In this document: piece by piece, positions 49,351-61,574 of the stretch
Layout: each line of letters begins with the position of its first letter
How positions within the stretch are numbered: the first letter of the stretch is position 1
Assembly: GCA_034620365.1 (NCBI GenBank)
Contig: JAQGEQ010000179.1
Coordinates: 310,001 to 374,000, forward strand
Source: Pegea sp. RAD2-039
Taxonomy: Eukaryota > Chordata > Thaliacea > Salpida > Salpidae
Reading direction: 5' to 3'
DNA: 64,000 bases
Translations under genes and position numbers: made by a program
Notes under the pieces: model-generated
Databases searched by the model: none
Told to the model about the DNA's origin: nothing
What the model saw: only the letters and a program-made list of their open reading frames with translations

Positions 49351-49359
49351 TATATACAG

Positions 49360-50290
49360 TTGTTGAAGTTTTTTATTTTTAAATTAAATTTCACTTCAAA
49401 AACCAAAGTAATTTGGTTGCAATATTTTCAATTTATTCATCTTAACTACAAAACTTCTTTCACTCAATTTTAAATTTAAAAAGATTTTTATGATCTTTTT
49501 CCTAAATTATTCATAGAGTGATAAATTTATCTTAAACTTTAGTTTTCAGCCTTGTAAATGTTTATTTACATTGACTTACCAAGGAGCTTACGTAAGTTGT
49601 CAGTTTTTGTAATGATAATAAATTCGTAGTTTTTCGCCACCTAGAAGTTTCATTACTAGACTAACAAGGCCCTTTTATCCGGGTTTGAAATAAGCGAAAC
49701 ACTCCTATGTCTCATCTATGTCCTTTCAAATAATTCTAGGTATTTTGAGTGCAGTTAAATTGGCAAGACGAGAAATACTTTCTACTTTTAGACAAATTTT
49801 CAGGTTATAAATTGCAATTAAATGATGGTTGAATTTATCAAAGCACAATTACAGCTTGTACATTACCTACAAATGATTTCTAGGATTATCAAATGGTTGT
49901 ATTATCTCATATCTTGTCATTAATAGTTGTAACTTCATTTTTTGTGGATTCAAAAGACAACTATTAGCTAGTCGAACCAAGCAATAAAGATTTAAAAATG
50001 AGCTTGCAATACCACTGTCAAAAAATAGATTCATATCTTTGACCAGAGGTTCTAAAGACCCTTATCAAGTTGAGATTTTATTATCCAGAAACAATCTTTG
50101 GAGTTTCATTGATGAAAATTAATCGAATTTCGATTTTACAGTCGCTTAGAATGTTTATTTTCTTCACAAATCACATAAACAACTTTCAAAGTATAAATAG
50201 AAATATTTCATAAATTGACTAAACAAAAGCCAATAGAGAAATGTCACCAAAGCAGCTTCTATCGTAAAACAATTCCAAAAACTTATTTAG
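49360..50290. other. Intergenic between convergent genes CCT8 and the capping enzyme
   Basis: No coding similarity seen. Confidence 0.5.
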
Positions 50291-50298
50291 TAAAAAAG

Positions 50299-50304
50299 TT
50301 TATT
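50299..50304 (-). terminator. Poly(A) signal of the capping enzyme gene
   Basis: AATAAA on the minus strand, about 87 bases after the stop at 50391. Confidence 0.5.
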
Positions 50305-50390
50305 GAAAATAGATAGACTTGTTTAGAAGAAGGAAGATTGAAATGTTGAATATTCCTATCTTAAACAATTGTTGCTGAAAATAGAGCCGG

Positions 50391-53300
50391 TCACATATTG
50401 TTTTTACGGATCGGTTTTTGTGGTGGCGGCATTAGTGTTTGGTCATGTGGACGTTTTCGTGGTTGCTGCTGAAGAATTTGAGGGTTTTGGTGGGCGGCAG
50501 CTTGTTGGGCTGCAAATAAATCAGTTAAAAGTTGATAAATTGCCAAGTAATTGCAACAAACCTCTTCTGCATGCATAACTTCGAGTTCTGATCAGATTTA
50601 TCAACATTTCTTTTGTAACCGGATGTTGTATACTTTCCATGACTCCTAAATAAAGTCAAAAAAATAGCAGATTTCAAGAAAGGGAGTAATAATTAGACTG
50701 TGTTACCTTTTGCTGTGTTGTAAGAGTTTGGAAAACTTTTATCTGTTCTCTCTCTAATCATTTTCCAACCAGTTTTTTGACAAAAAGTACATTCAATTAT
50801 TTTATTATTATATGCTTTTAATTCTTTTGTCATCTAAAAAAACATTTAATTAAATCATATATCAAAAAACATTTCAAAGCAGTGAATGAAATGATCAGAT
50901 CAAAATTACTTTCATTTGTGATAAGGGCTGGTCCATTTGTCCGACATATAACAGACCTTTTAAAGTGGGCACTAATCCAACGCCAGTTTCCCTAGTGACT
51001 TTCAGTAAAAAATCGACACTATTTAAGCTGGAAGGTTTCCATTTCAACATATCAGAATTTCGACCAGATTTATACATCTAGAAAAAGTAGAAGATGAGAA
51101 AGTGGAAAGATGTAAAAAAAAAGCCTTACGTCAACGTTTGGAGGACGCTCAGATGCTGGTTGAAAGATCAGACCATCAACTTCATGAGACACCATTTTAC
51201 TGAATCTAAAGATCATCAAACAATTTCAAAAGTTGGCTTAAAGTGAAATTAAAATCTGAATTTTTATTTAGATTTCAAAAATTTGAGTTTTTAAGAAACA
51301 AATGAAATGGAAAAGCATCTTACTTGTCTCCTAGTAACTCGGATGCTTGCCTCACATCCCAAAAGTCCTTTGCTCTCAAACTAAAAGGCTCATTTGATCG
51401 ATTTAACATTCCACGGCGAGTCTTATCGTTTCGTGGTTCGATGATTTCACGTCGGATACATCCTAAGCGAACTTTGAAGCCACATTTACCAACAGGCTCA
51501 TTCTAGCAGGAGAAGATGAAGAAGATTGGATAAAGGTCAGTGAGGAAGTACTTGAAATTTGATGATGTCGTAGATGAGATATCTTGGGATTTTGCGGCCT
51601 TCTACCTCATCCACAATCAGTTCACCGTCTACTAATGTGTTCTTCAGATGATCTTCTAAATTCTTCTTGAAAGGAAAATCTAAATTTCGGATCTTGAAGA
51701 AGCTAAGAGTTAGTAGAAGTGAAGGAAATAAGGATCAACTCACTTGGAAGACAGCGTTGTCTCTATCTAGCATATAAACTTGGTTCTTGTCTTTGATTAA
51801 CATCAGGTAACGAGCTCCATCAGCCTTCCAGCTCACCATGAAAGGTTTCTCACACAACATACTCATGTTTTCTTGAGTCATCGAAACGGGTTGAGCCCCA
51901 CAAAATCCATTTCTATAGAAACAGAATTTCTTTGAATAAAACTTTCCGAAAAATATTTCAATTTTTATTTAACAGCAAAATGATTTTAGTAAGATTCGAT
52001 TAAACTGACTTTTGAATCTTTGAAAAACGGAACTTATATTTAATATTTCAATCAACTTTCTGGAAATTTGTTGATTTGAAATTCAACTTACAGATGAGTC
52101 TCACACATTTGCTTCACTGTGTTCTGTACTTCATAAACAACTCTCGCATCCGTTTCCTGGACAACTTGCTCGAATTCCATCGCGTCAAAGAAGCGTCTTT
52201 TCACTACCTGAATGACGTCATCAATTGAAAAGATGTAGTAGTTAGAAATATAAAGGGCACCTTCTTAAAATGTGACGGAAGCCTGGATGGGGGTTGGTTG
52301 TGGGTTTGCGAGTTGTCACCTGAAAGATGAGGTTTTGAGGTACAAACTTGATGAAACAAACCTGATCATTACTATCATCTGATTCTGTATGCCAAGAAGG
52401 AAGCGGGGGTGCTGGGGGGATTTCTTCTTCTCCATATCTTTCATATAACTCTTTGATATAGTGTCCTTTGATGATGCCAGGAGGCCGCATGTTTGCAAAT
52501 GTGTGGTAAGCTGCTTCTATGCTGAAAGTAGAAGAAAATATGAAAGTTTAAAACTCACAAACGTAGAAAATGTCAAAAAAACGTAAATTAGGTCATTTAA
52601 AAGGGGGGTTGTTGAAGACATTTTGAAACCTCTGGATGGTATGTTGAAGACTGGGGCATGAGAAACTGTGATGTTAGCATCTTGGGATGTTATGGGGATG
52701 TTTAAAAGTTGTCTCCCTCTAAATGTGGTTTTCAAAGGACCTACTTGAAAGTCATTTAAGTTCCTCAAAAAAAAATTAATTTATGATCTTATTTTGTAGT
52801 GATGTAATTAGTAATAAAATTAGAAGCAATTGAGATAGGGCATCAAAATTAAAATAGGATAACAAATTTGGGGCAAATAATTTTTAAAAACAACTATAAA
52901 CTGCTTAGATATATTTCAGCTATTTTATCTAAATTATACTTGACACAAATTTCAAGAATTCACCATTTAGTAATTAAGAAATTGAAAACATTTGTCATAA
53001 TTTTTTAATTTTTTACATAACAGTTACAGTTTCATTGCAAGATAGAATTTTCAAAATTAGTAACACAATGTCAAATAAAATGATTTCAGAGAAAATTATG
53101 AAAATGTCAAAAACAATTCTTACCTCCAATCTAACTTCTCAACCAAATATGAACAAATCAAATAACCAGTTCTGTTATAACCATGTGTACAATGTACACC
53201 GATTTTTTTGTGTGGATTCATTCGAATGTATGTATCACAAAGGTTGACAAACAATCTGACAGTGTTTGTATCTGGGCATTCATCATGTCTGTGAACAAAA

Positions 53301-54353
53301 CACTTTTATACATCTTTAAAACTTATTTGCAGAAGTTTTTTGTTGCTTTAAATTTTGAAACAAATAAAAATAGGCAAATCTTTTAAATAAAAAAGGTAAA
53401 CAAAAAGTTGTTACATGTTTATCAAAGTAATAACAATTAGTCACAAGTTGAAACATAAATAAGAAATTAATTAGTTTTGTCAGTTTACAAGAACAAAATG
53501 AGTTAAAAACAAACATTTCTAATGTAACTCTTTGCCAATTTGCTTATTTCAACTATAATAGATATTAAATGTGCTTCAAATATATCAGGTAATTTGTTCA
53601 ATATTAGCAGGATCAAATAAAAATCAACTCTTACCCTTTACAAGCAATTTTTTGGTGCCTGATTTCATTTGAAGTAAATTCATCAGGATTATAAAACCTG
53701 ACAATAAAGATATTTTAACAATAAATAAAATTACATTTAAAAATCTAATATTTTTATAGATATATTCAAATAAGAATAATAAATCAGTTTTCAATAAAAC
53801 ATTTATAATAGAACACTTTAGAATTTTCATATTATCATTTTTTATAGTTTATAAAAAATAATAAATCAAGAGAGCTTAAAACAAATTATAAAAAGATAAT
53901 TATTGTTAATATTTTAATATGATAAGTTCGATGACAAAGGTAAGACCATGATTTTTTTAAATCAGGTAAAAAACAACAAATAAAACTCACCTAGTAGTAT
54001 TAGTCAAATCAATAACTAATCCTAAATCAACTTTTAGAGTTTGGAGATATGTAAATAGCATTTGAGGCTTAAACCTTAAAAAACAAAAAAATTTATAAAA
54101 TATCAAATATAAACAAATACAAAATAATAAATATATAAAATTTTAATTTTTTAGCGCTGTAAATTACTTTTTATACCTTATAAAGACCTAACTTACATAG
54201 TTTGTTATTTTATATTTTTTTTTCAACCCACCTGAACTCATCAGATACATCATTATCATACTTTGAATCTAAAGGTGTTTTGAAAGGTAGAAAGAGATTT
54301 GCTACCAAATTACCCTTTCTTGGGCAATGCAGCCATCTTGGAGGTATGTTCAT
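50391..54353 (-). CDS. RNGTT: mRNA capping enzyme (RNA 5'-triphosphatase and guanylyltransferase)
   Basis: Nuclear enzyme that removes the gamma phosphate of nascent Pol II transcripts and then adds GMP. Fourteen exons: 54232-54353, 53991-54074, 53635-53697, 53124-53288, 52362-52521, 52092-52207, 51744-51912, 51552-51692, 51324-51502, 51130-51199, 50910-51077, 50707-50833, 50562-50645, 50391-50509; 588 residues (human 597). The N-terminus [12 protein letters not shown] is typical. The cysteine-phosphatase loop is [11 protein letters not shown] with C123 and R129. The guanylyltransferase lysine is K266 in SWKADGAR (usual KADGTR). Further motifs are [36 protein letters not shown] and [10 protein letters not shown]. 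The linker between domains is short and the C-terminus keeps RKRPHD-x-LMPPP. The start ATG fits the conserved N-terminus. Confidence 0.96.
52517..52768 (-). other. Open frame inside a capping enzyme intron
   Basis: Within the intron between 53124 and 52521, a minus-strand frame of 83 codons has balanced composition ([20 protein letters not shown]). Capping enzyme homology is continuous without it, so it is not a normal exon of that protein. FRGR-x-L occurs in RNase H2 subunit C, but the rest does not match convincingly. Treat as unexplained. Confidence 0.25.
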
Positions 54354-54359
54354 GAAATT

Positions 54360-56735
54360 ATTTTTGAGAAGTAGTTTTAGTATAAAAGTTTTGAAACAAT
54401 TACTTAATAATGCTCCAAGCGTTTATCCTAAATACAATTGAAAATAATCAATTACTTAAGTAAACTTTAAATATTAACCAATTACTTAAATTTAAGAAAT
54501 ATTTACATAAGCAAAAATAAAATCGAATTATTAATTCTAATATGTTATTCTTTAAACATATGAATTTAATATTATAGCATTTAGACAAATTTTATTAAAT
54601 ACATAATAAAAGTGTCAAGTTAATTTAAACTACTTAAAACTACAAATTTAAATTTTCATTTAATTCTTAGCCTTAATCTAAAATAATAATCTAAAATTTG
54701 TTATAAAATTTTAAATATAATTTTTAAAATCAAAAAGATACAAGGTAATTTTCTATGCTTTGAGTTAAAACAAAAAAAACTTTATACAAACTAATCTAGT
54801 CACCAGAAGTATGATATATATTATAAATTGGGTATATAAAAACAGGCAATCAATTTAAAAAAATTAAAATTCCATATAACAAAATATTTTACTAATAAAA
54901 TACAACATCATATCTCCTTTAAATGCCCTATAGTCGTTTAGATAATTATATTAAACAATTAAATCAATGTATTTGAATTTAAGACAGCTTTTAACTTTAC
55001 TAAATAAATTTCAAATCTCTATGCCTGTAAAAAATAAAAATCAGCTAAAAAATGCTAACAATACTGTTAGTCAAAAATAAAATCATAAATATATGAATAA
55101 AATTACTAGGCCTCACATTAAGATCGTTACATATTATGGTTTATTCCAAACTGCTTTAAAATTTAAAAGTATTTGATTTGAAACTACAGCTTAAAATTTG
55201 AAAAATTTTCAAAAACCTACGAAGAAAAAGATCTTTTTTAATTTCAAAAATTATTTATTAGCATATAAGATTAAAAACAAATGTAATTTGATAAATTTAA
55301 GATTTGTAGAAAAAGATTTTTATGGTATTACTTAAGAGTATAATTTGTTATAAAACTGTTAACGCTTTTTCACATTAAAGCAAAAATCTTTAAGCAAACT
55401 GAATTGATTATTTAGAGATGTAACATTTTAATAGTTTAATTAACTGTGCTTTATGATTGTGAAATATATTAAAATCGTATTACTAATCTTAGTCCTTTCA
55501 ATAAGACAAAGATCGTTAAAAGAAGATAATTAATAGAAAGTATTTTTCCAGGAAACCTCATTTAAGTTGAAGACAAATAACAAACCAAAACCTTTGTAAT
55601 ATAGTAAAAATGGTTTTAATGACGAAGACAAAATTTATGCTAGGTTTCGCCATGATGACTACCGATTTAACTTAGAACGTTTAAGGCCTAGAGTTAAAGC
55701 TTTCCACTTCATTGTTTGTAATATTCTTTTTCTTGATGACGCTGGTTTATTTTATTTATTACACATTGAATCGGTGTTGTAAATATAAATGTTATTTTGC
55801 AAAGGTCACAAAATTCTTCAGACTTAAAGTAACCTTTAAAAAGACAGGAACTTTCCACCATACTGTTTCATATGACGAATACCATCGTCTTCATATCACT
55901 TTCAACAGCGAGAAACTTAGACCCATGTAGCACTTTAAGTATGTAGGTAACATAAAATTATTTGATACTAACACTGATTGAGTTGTATACAACAGATTAG
56001 CAATGGCTGGCCCTATTTGGTGGTATTTTTTAATCAGATGATATTAGATTATTTTGATAGAAAATAAATATTTACCTAAAATTGTATTTCATTAAAAATC
56101 TTCATCTTGCTGTAGAAATAGAGTTTCTTCAAAAAAAAATACAAGGGCCTAGAAAAGTTCTTGTTGAAAGAGCTGCTATAAAACAATCCCAGTTATTCCA
56201 ACTTGAAGATGATTAAGCTGCATAAAGAAAAAATAGCTCATTCATAACATCTCTGTAAAAAATATTTGCCTTCTGTGTATTGGCTTATTTAGTCATGAAC
56301 GTACCTAACCAAAAATACAAAAAAACCCTAATTACTTTTATTTTGTTGCTCTTTATTGTCTATCATTTGTATACACTCTTTAGCAAAATGGTATTAAAGT
56401 TATAAAACAAACGTACACTTCACTCACCATTTTTTGTTTAGAAGAGTGATTAGTATTGATGCAAATACTATAAATAATGCTTTAAACTATATGCGAAAAA
56501 CTTATCCGAGCTCAGCATAAGACAAAACAGCTAATATAGAAAACAATTTATTCAAAGTATAAGCTTTAAGACAAGTACGAAAATAAATTATTAAAAAATG
56601 AAAAGCTTGTTCTGTGGATATTTTTTATCACAGATCTTGTAATTAGAAGTTGAAACTGCTAAAAAATATTTTTTTTCATTGTGTAATAACAGCTTCTACC
56701 TGAACAGTAGTAGTTATGAACCTCATGACAAGTTT
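54360..56735. other. AT-rich intergenic
   Basis: Very AT-rich to about 55500. The stretch 55550-56050 is slightly richer in GC with short open frames of no recognisable family. Confidence 0.5.
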
Positions 56736-56744
56736 TCTTGTAGA

Positions 56745-56830
56745 CAAAAATATTTATTTATTACATTAAATGCGAAAGAGATTGCCTGAATAGAGCACTT
56801 CCCGCGAACACACAATCTCACAAATTAAAA
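56745..56830 (-). mobile_element. CR1/L2-like LINE, 3' tail only
   Basis: The minus-strand tail has the same end as the copies at 15085 and 21480: a core equivalent to TGCGAAAGAGATTGCCTGAA on the plus strand and the TAATAAATAAATA tail. Only about 80 bases remain. Confidence 0.75.
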
Positions 56831-57059
56831 AAATTAAAAGGGTTTAATCAATTTTTTCTTGATCTACAATATCAGTTGTTTTTGACTAAGTGAAACTGGA
56901 ATTAAAGTCAAATTATCTATTCTTCTTTCATGTAAACTGATTCTACTTTTTTCAGTCTGTTTTTGCTCGAAAAGTGATACGGTCTCTTTTAAGTATAGGC
57001 GCCTTCTTCGACCATGCAGGATTTGCTTTGTATTAAAAATAAAGCAAAACACAGTGAAA

Positions 57060-58390
57060 TGCAGAGTAACTAAATGAGTAAGATAGAGTGGAATGAAGTA
57101 TAAAAAATAGTTAGGGTTTCTTTCTTTTCTTTAGAGCTGTTTTTTCTTCTTTCTCCTTCAGTTGTTTGCAAAGTAGAGAGTACCATTCGGATCGATTCTC
57201 TGCGATGTCTTCCCAATTGCTAGTATTGATGTTGAGCGATTTGATAGCTTGCTGGTTTCTTTAAAGCTGAGACAGGAACCACCAATGTTGCGTTTGCTAT
57301 TAGATATCTCTGCATACAACAGATCTCTTGGGATCCATCCGTCGTACATCCGACGAACCAAGCCAGCAAACCTCCGCTTTTGTAGAATGTTGTCCTATAC
57401 ATTGCTGTCAGACCATTGCGCCTTAAGACTTACTTGTTCGAGATCTTTTTCTATCACGTTAAACGTGACATGCAGCGAGGACACTGAAAATGAAAATTGT
57501 TTACTATTTAGTCCTGCTGACAAAGTCGAAAGTTTAAGTAACGTCGATAAACGCGATATATAAAGGCCTGTTTCGTTTTTTGTATTTTTCCTATAATTGG
57601 CACACAGAAAAAATCATATCCATGGTAAAGCGTTTAAATCTGAAACCGCATTATAGTTCTGGATATATCCGTTCCGCTAATATTTGTAGGCGAGGAAGCA
57701 ATACATGAGCGAATGCTTTCCCTACAATGTTGAGCAAGGGTATTCCTCCGTCGCTATCTGGTGCTTTTCCAGAACACATGGCTCAAATAGCTTGGGTGAG
57801 TTCTTTTTTTGTTGGTTTGCAATCTAGATCGTGTATGATCGGTAGTCGTTCCATTTTATTCGGCGTGGTGTTAGTCACGGTATTTTTTGGGAGTAGAGGA
57901 GTGAAAAATATTCCTCCCACCTCCCTAGTTTTTGGTCTTTATTGTAAAAGACCTCTCTTTCGGCAAATTGCAGGAGAGCGGTTAGACTTGTCATAGGCAG
58001 AGTTGTACATCTAATACTATTGTAAACCGATCTGGTGTCACCCATTGCTGATGCAACTTCAATCTTTTTACAAAGTCAAAACTCGTTATCCCACAGCTCT
58101 ACTTTCTAGCCTCGCGCAAATTGCTCAGAGTTGTTGGGTTAGGTTTATACTGGTGCTTTACATGCGCTCCCGCTCAGCAGCGGGAAGTAACATGCCGATG
58201 TTTTCTTCGAACCAGTCCTTACTGCTATAAGTCTGATTTCCAAAAGCTTCAAATAAGCTATCGTAGATCTCAACATTCATTTTAGACCAAAAAAAACACG
58301 CAATGATGTTTGATGATGTTAACCTATCCGTTAAAGTCAAGAATTCTTGAATTTTCTCACGAATGCGCATAGCAATGGTGTCTAAACGCG
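57060..58390 (-). mobile_element. Degenerate RTE/BovB-like LINE, second copy
   Basis: Read on the minus strand from 58380: a segment linking the endonuclease to the reverse transcriptase (SSKDWFEENIGMLL, 58158-58370), then a DG-GIPLLNIVGKAFAHVLLP block (57750-57690), C-GFRFKRFTMDMIF (57650-57610), and the C-terminal LAWFV-RMYDGWIPRDLLYAEI (57390-57310). The order matches the family, but in-frame stops, frameshifts and the loss of the FADD region show it is dead. The 3' tail near 57045 shares ACACAGTGAAATGC with the 34-36 kb copy. Confidence 0.78.
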
Positions 58391-58837
58391 GTCTGTGCTG
58401 TTTTTGTTTTTTACTTTAAATATGATGTATGTTCGAATATATCTAAGTCAAATTTAACTTTATTAAAACTATTTAAATTGGTAAGTCTTTGAAAATAAAT
58501 CGAAAAGTATATTTATAAAAGATAAATTTCATTTATTTGTTAAGAAACCTTTGATGAGTTTTCTATAGCTCTTATTAATTTAATTTTTAATTTCTATTCA
58601 ATAATGTCACTTTTTTAAATAGCAACTGCATTTTAAATAAAATTATCAGAAATATTAATCTTCTAATTTCCTTTTAATTTGGATCATTCATAAAATCACT
58701 TTAACTACCTTACATCAGTTAGAAGTATGTTACACTTAAGAACACAAGCAATTAACAGCTTAAATTACTAAAAACAAGTTTCTAAGAAATCTTTGAAGCA
58801 AGTACTAAATGTTCAGTTTGATCTTTAATTGTAAAGT

Positions 58838-61568
58838 TTAGTTCCTTCCTTTAAAGGTTTCCATTGTTCCTGTAATCTCTATCTTTTCTCCAAGTGTAAA
58901 TACCATTTTGGTTGACATCATGCTAAAATATAAAATAAAAATCTATACTATGAAACATGCAGTAGGAAATAATAACAGTATCACATACCAGTACTACCTA
59001 TATTATGTTATGCTATAATAAGATTATTAAAAAGGAAAACTAATGATAACTAAAAATGTGTAACTAGCCACTGTTTCGAGAAAAATTGCTGAATTAAATA
59101 AGTTTAAGAAAGTCTAATTTCAACTCATTTTAACAGATCATTTAGAAGTAGAAGTATTGCCTTATCAAAGATAAGTAGGTAAATTTTAAAGACAATTTGA
59201 ATAATTAAATATAGAATGAAACAGAAAGCTTTATAAATGTATCTTCAAAAGAAAACTAAAGAATTAGTTTGTAATTATTTCAACAAAAAATAAAATTATA
59301 TAATTCGAAATTCCATATTTTGAATATGGTGGTTAGAGAGTTAATTGATTATTTTCAGTTTGAATTTAGTTGATAAATATAAGTATTTTTGAAATTAGCG
59401 GATATCGAAGAATATCAAAACTAAGATTGTTTTTTGATATTTTAAGCTGTTAAGTTTAAATGCGTAATTTTTGTGATATAGAAATATTTCTTAATTACCC
59501 TTTGAAAAAATAACTTAGTTTTGTGATCTTAGGCAAGATTACGTGGCTTTCATTTCTCAATACTCCTTCCATAATTGCTGAGACAGCGTCATCTGCTTTA
59601 ATTATTGGTATAAGACTGAAAAATAAGCAAAATTAAAATACTTTGAAAAATTGTTTAAAAAATCCAAACATTATAAATTTGAAAAAATGAGATAATTTTT
59701 AAATGGTATATAAAAGGTCAGATTGTTTTAATAAACAGCTTGTTATCTTACTTGCTACGTACACCTTTGAACATTCCGGTATCAATGTAAAAAGGACATA
59801 CTGTTGTTACGTGTACTCCAGTTTTTTTACGATGTCTCATTTCCATGTCAAGAGACTCACTCAATCCAACTGCTGCAAACTTACTGAAAATTTCCGTTTA
59901 AAAAAACAAATTATTTGAAAGTGTACAAGTTTTAATTTAAGAGATGAATATAATACGTTAATTCATAAATATAAAGTTTACTTATTCAAAATCAATATTG
60001 AGTTGATGATATCATTTAATAAAAAACACTATTAAATAAAAAATTATCAAAAAATAAGACAGTTGAAAGATAAAATATGGTATAATACATATAATTGAAC
60101 AGTCACCTGCTACAGTAATCTACTAGTAGAGGCATCCCAAAAAGTCCAGCAGCACTTGCCACTGTAACTATGTGTCCAGAGTTTTTTTCTATCATTCTTG
60201 GCAAGAATGCTTTCAGCGTCTGTAAAATCTCATAGATATTTGGTTTTCTAAATCACATATTTTGTTTTATTACCCAAAAATGAGAGATGCAGTTTACATT
60301 CATAGTTTTAATAATCTGTTCATCTTTACATTCCAAGAAATCACCTCCTGTCACAATTCCTGCATTATTTACCAAAATATCGACGTCGCCAACTTCTGTT
60401 TTTATCTAAACAACAGTTTTGGTCATAACGTTTTTCGGAATTTGATGAGCTAAATACTAAAAGTTGCATTAAAACAAGTTAGTTGCTAGCACCAGGTGAA
60501 TTGGGTGAAGTTTCGTACAGCTAACAGAGATTTTAGCGCTTCAACTAACCAGAATGGTTTATATAATACTTGTTTTCCCTTTGAATTTAAAAAGTCAGTT
60601 ATATAATAATTAATTAAGTAATAGAATTTTCGTAAATCATTTTTCACTAATTACTACGTGATTAAGAGATGTCTTAAAATTTACAGTGTTGACATTATAG
60701 AAAAAACTAACAGTATTATCTCTTGTGCAGCGTTTTCATAACCTAAAAACTATTCAAATAAAGTATCTAAACTTTTTTATTTTATATTTGCAATCTTATG
60801 CAACAAGCGAAATTGTATCTTGTTTGGTTATAATTAAGTTCTTGTCTAAATATTTTGAACTTTATTTAACAACTATGTAAAAACAAACATACCAATTTAG
60901 CTGTTTCGTACACGGCGTTTTTTTCACTGATATCACATTTATAACATCTCCATTTGCTTTTCATTTGTAATTTTGTCATCAAATCTTCAGTGGATTTTAA
61001 TCCATCGGAAGATATATCAACTCCAACAACTTTACAGCCAAGTTTGGCGAATTGAACACACATCTTTTGGCCTATAGAAGTATATAACGAAAATTAAGTT
61101 TAGCAAATATTGTCCTATATCATATATATAAATATATATTATATTGTTGGTTTCATATAATTAGTGCAATTTAAAATCTAATGTTAATCTTGTTTACTTA
61201 GTTTTTTAAAACTAAACATTTTCATTTTTTCACTAAATCAACATCAGCTATGCCAAATTACAAAGCAATTTCTTTTTATAAAACAATCATAAATTATTTG
61301 TTAGAGTTTCAATTGTAATCTTGATAGAGAATATAATTCAAACCTATTTGTATGAAACTGAGATTTTTTTGTGCATAATACAAAGTACAAAATAAATATC
61401 TTTATACAAAAGTTACTCACCAATTCCGCTACCAGCACCAGTAATCAGAACAATTTTCCCATCTACATCTTTTTTTGCAGCAGATACAAACAGGCGAAAA
61501 AATGCCTGTAGCATGTAAAATACCAAATAAAATGGTATTGCTAGTATATTAAAGATGACTTTAATCAT
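58838..61568 (-). CDS. Short-chain dehydrogenase of the SDR16C / HSD17B11 group
   Basis: Likely a membrane-bound NAD(P)-dependent oxidoreductase acting on retinol or steroids, as known for SDR16C5 and HSD17B11/13. Seven exons: 61421-61568, 60893-61071, 60274-60405, 60107-60219, 59752-59883, 59499-59615, 58838-58922; 301 residues, the family length. The N-terminal hydrophobic stretch (residues 4-28) would anchor it to ER or lipid droplets. Cofactor motif TGAGSGIG is 43-50, with D-I-S after the second strand suggesting NAD preference; NNAG is 122-125; catalytic Ser175 (TVASAAG), Tyr188 and Lys192 (YCSSK) are intact. The VCPFYIDTGMFKG segment is typical of this group. An acceptor-like CTACAG ends five bases before the ATG. 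Which of RDHE2-like or HSD17B11-like it is cannot be decided by eye. Confidence 0.92.
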
Positions 61569-61574
61569 GTTACC

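Noticed and set aside
52242..52490. 82-codon minus frame read as a separate gene
   Set aside because: Its first part is capping enzyme exon 5 read through its donor site into the intron.
57249..57563. 104-codon plus-strand frame
   Set aside because: It is antisense to the C-terminal part of the RTE-like LINE.
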